Assembly: GCA_950022655.1 (NCBI GenBank)
Contig: OX465583.1
Location: 66,510,652-66,574,651 of the forward strand
DNA from: Alentia gelatinosa
Taxonomy: Eukaryota; Annelida; Polychaeta; Phyllodocida; Polynoidae
Direction of reading: 5' to 3'
DNA length: 64,000 nucleotides
In this document: in pieces, positions 62,886 through 64,000 of the stretch
Position numbering within the stretch: position 1 is the first letter of the stretch
Layout: the number at the start of each line of letters is the position of its first letter
Notes under the pieces: generated by a model
Database searches by the model: none
Seen by the model: only the letters and a program-made list of their open reading frames with translations
What the model was told of the DNA's origin: nothing
Program-made: the position numbers and the translations under genes

Positions 62886-64000
62886 AGCAGTCTTGCATCA
62901 GCCATAAAACAGTCTTGCAACAGTCTTGCATCAGTCTTACAACAGTCTGACAGGTCTTACAAGTCTTGCAGCAGTCTTGCAACAGTCTTGTAGCAGTCAT
63001 ACAACAGTCTTACAACAGTCTTGTAGCAGTCTTATAACGGTCTTGTAGCAGTTTTACAATAGTCTTGTAGCAGTTTTACAACAGTCCTACAGCAGACCTA
63101 CAACAGTTGTGCAACAGTCTTACAACAGTCTTGCAACAGTCTTGAGGCAGCCTTACATCAGTCTTGCGACAGTCTCGCATCAGCCTTACAACAGTCTTTC
63201 AACAGTCATACAACAGTCTTACAAGTGTCTTGCAACAGTCTTGCATCAGCCTTACAACAGTCTTATATTAGCCTTACAACAGTCTTACAAGTCTTGAATA
63301 CGTCTTACTGTAGTCTTGCAACAGTCTTGTGTCAGTCTTACACAGTTTTGCAACAGTCTCGTATCAGCTGTAAAACAGTCTTACAACAGTCTTGCAGTTG
63401 TCTTACAACAGCCTTGTAAGTCTTGTATCAGCAATACAACAGTCATATAAACGTCTTGCATTTGTGTTCCAACATTCTTAAAGGTCTTGCAACAGTCTTG
63501 TTTCACTCATACAACAGTCTTGTAACAGTCTTACAACAGTCTTGTATCAGCCTTACAACAGTCTAGCAGCAGTCTTGCATCAGTCTTACACAGTTTTGTA
63601 ACAGTCTTAAATTAGTCTTGGAACAGTCTTGTATCAGCAGTTTTGCATCAGTCTTACAATGCTCTTACAAGTCTTACAGTAGTCTTACAACAGTCTTGTA
63701 ACAGTCTTGCAACAATCTTGTATCAGCATTACAGCAGTCTTGCAACAGTCATGTATCAGGCTTACAATAGTCTTACCAGTCTCATATTAGCCCTACAACA
63801 GTCATTAGAACAGTCTCATTAATCTTGCAACAGTCTTGTATCAGTCATACTACAGTCTTGTTAGTCTTGCAACAGTCTTGTAGCAGTCTTACAATGGTCT
63901 TGTAGCAGTTTTTACAATAGTCTTACAGCAGTCTTACAACAGTTGTGCAACAGTCTTGTAGCAACCTTACACCAGTCTTGCAACATTCTCGTATCAGCCT
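62886..64000 (+). repeat. 11-bp minisatellite, block 2, continues past the window
   Basis: Same unit as block 1. Long identical stretches occur in both blocks: from about 61946 (AGCTGTAAAACAGTCTTACA) and again from about 63367. This suggests duplication of a segment of many units. Confidence 0.93.

Noticed and set aside
61830..64000. Several 60-70 codon frames in the 11-bp array
   Set aside because: Composition-driven frames of the repeat CTTACAACAGT with no start context or motif.

Overview
The window looks like animal nuclear DNA: two intron-rich genes with GT-AG splice sites, no operons, and most of the space taken by short foldback transposons, minisatellites and one retroelement. Both genes read on the plus strand. 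My best guess for the host is an invertebrate deuterostome such as amphioxus. The guess rests on the very high load of intronic minisatellites and on the protein families, and it is only moderately secure.

Gene 1 (228-16290) is the 3' part of a class A peptide GPCR of the GnRH/AKH/corazonin receptor superfamily. The visible exons encode the end of intracellular loop 3, TM6 with CWTPYF, extracellular loop 3, TM7 with NPIVY, and then two different terminal exons (15238-15395 and 15896-16290). Both terminal exons join the same donor in the same phase. A poly(A) signal lies between them, so the locus appears to make two receptor isoforms with different cytoplasmic tails. The upstream exons lie outside the window.

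Gene 2 (43269-60984) is a complete 12-coding-exon CFAP52 (WDR16) gene. Every junction keeps phase and gives a 638-residue WD40 protein. CFAP52 is a ciliary doublet-microtubule inner protein. Its introns hold a 4.4 kb GC-rich 32-bp minisatellite (intron 11), a 31-bp minisatellite touching the exon 10 acceptor, a 30-bp array just after the exon 6 donor, and many foldback elements.

Between the genes (16.3-43.2 kb) I see no convincing host coding sequence. This stretch holds a nearly full-length Penelope-like element on the minus strand (23571-25943), with reverse transcriptase and GIY-YIG endonuclease in one frame broken by two nonsense codons. It also holds many non-autonomous elements, several nested, and several minisatellites. 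The right edge runs into an 11-bp tandem array that continues past the window.

The most unusual pattern is a dispersed set of about ten structured elements that I call two-stem elements. Each starts with TTATC(C/T)(C/T)ACCCC. The inverted complement of that start lies internally and is followed by a long terminal stem whose loop carries CACTCGGCT.CGCCTCGTG. Two insertion sites can be read against empty copies and show no clear target duplication, and two elements stand head-to-tail. This resembles non-autonomous rolling-circle (Helentron-like) elements. The stem sequence differs between subfamilies but is shared between the two ends of the same copy.
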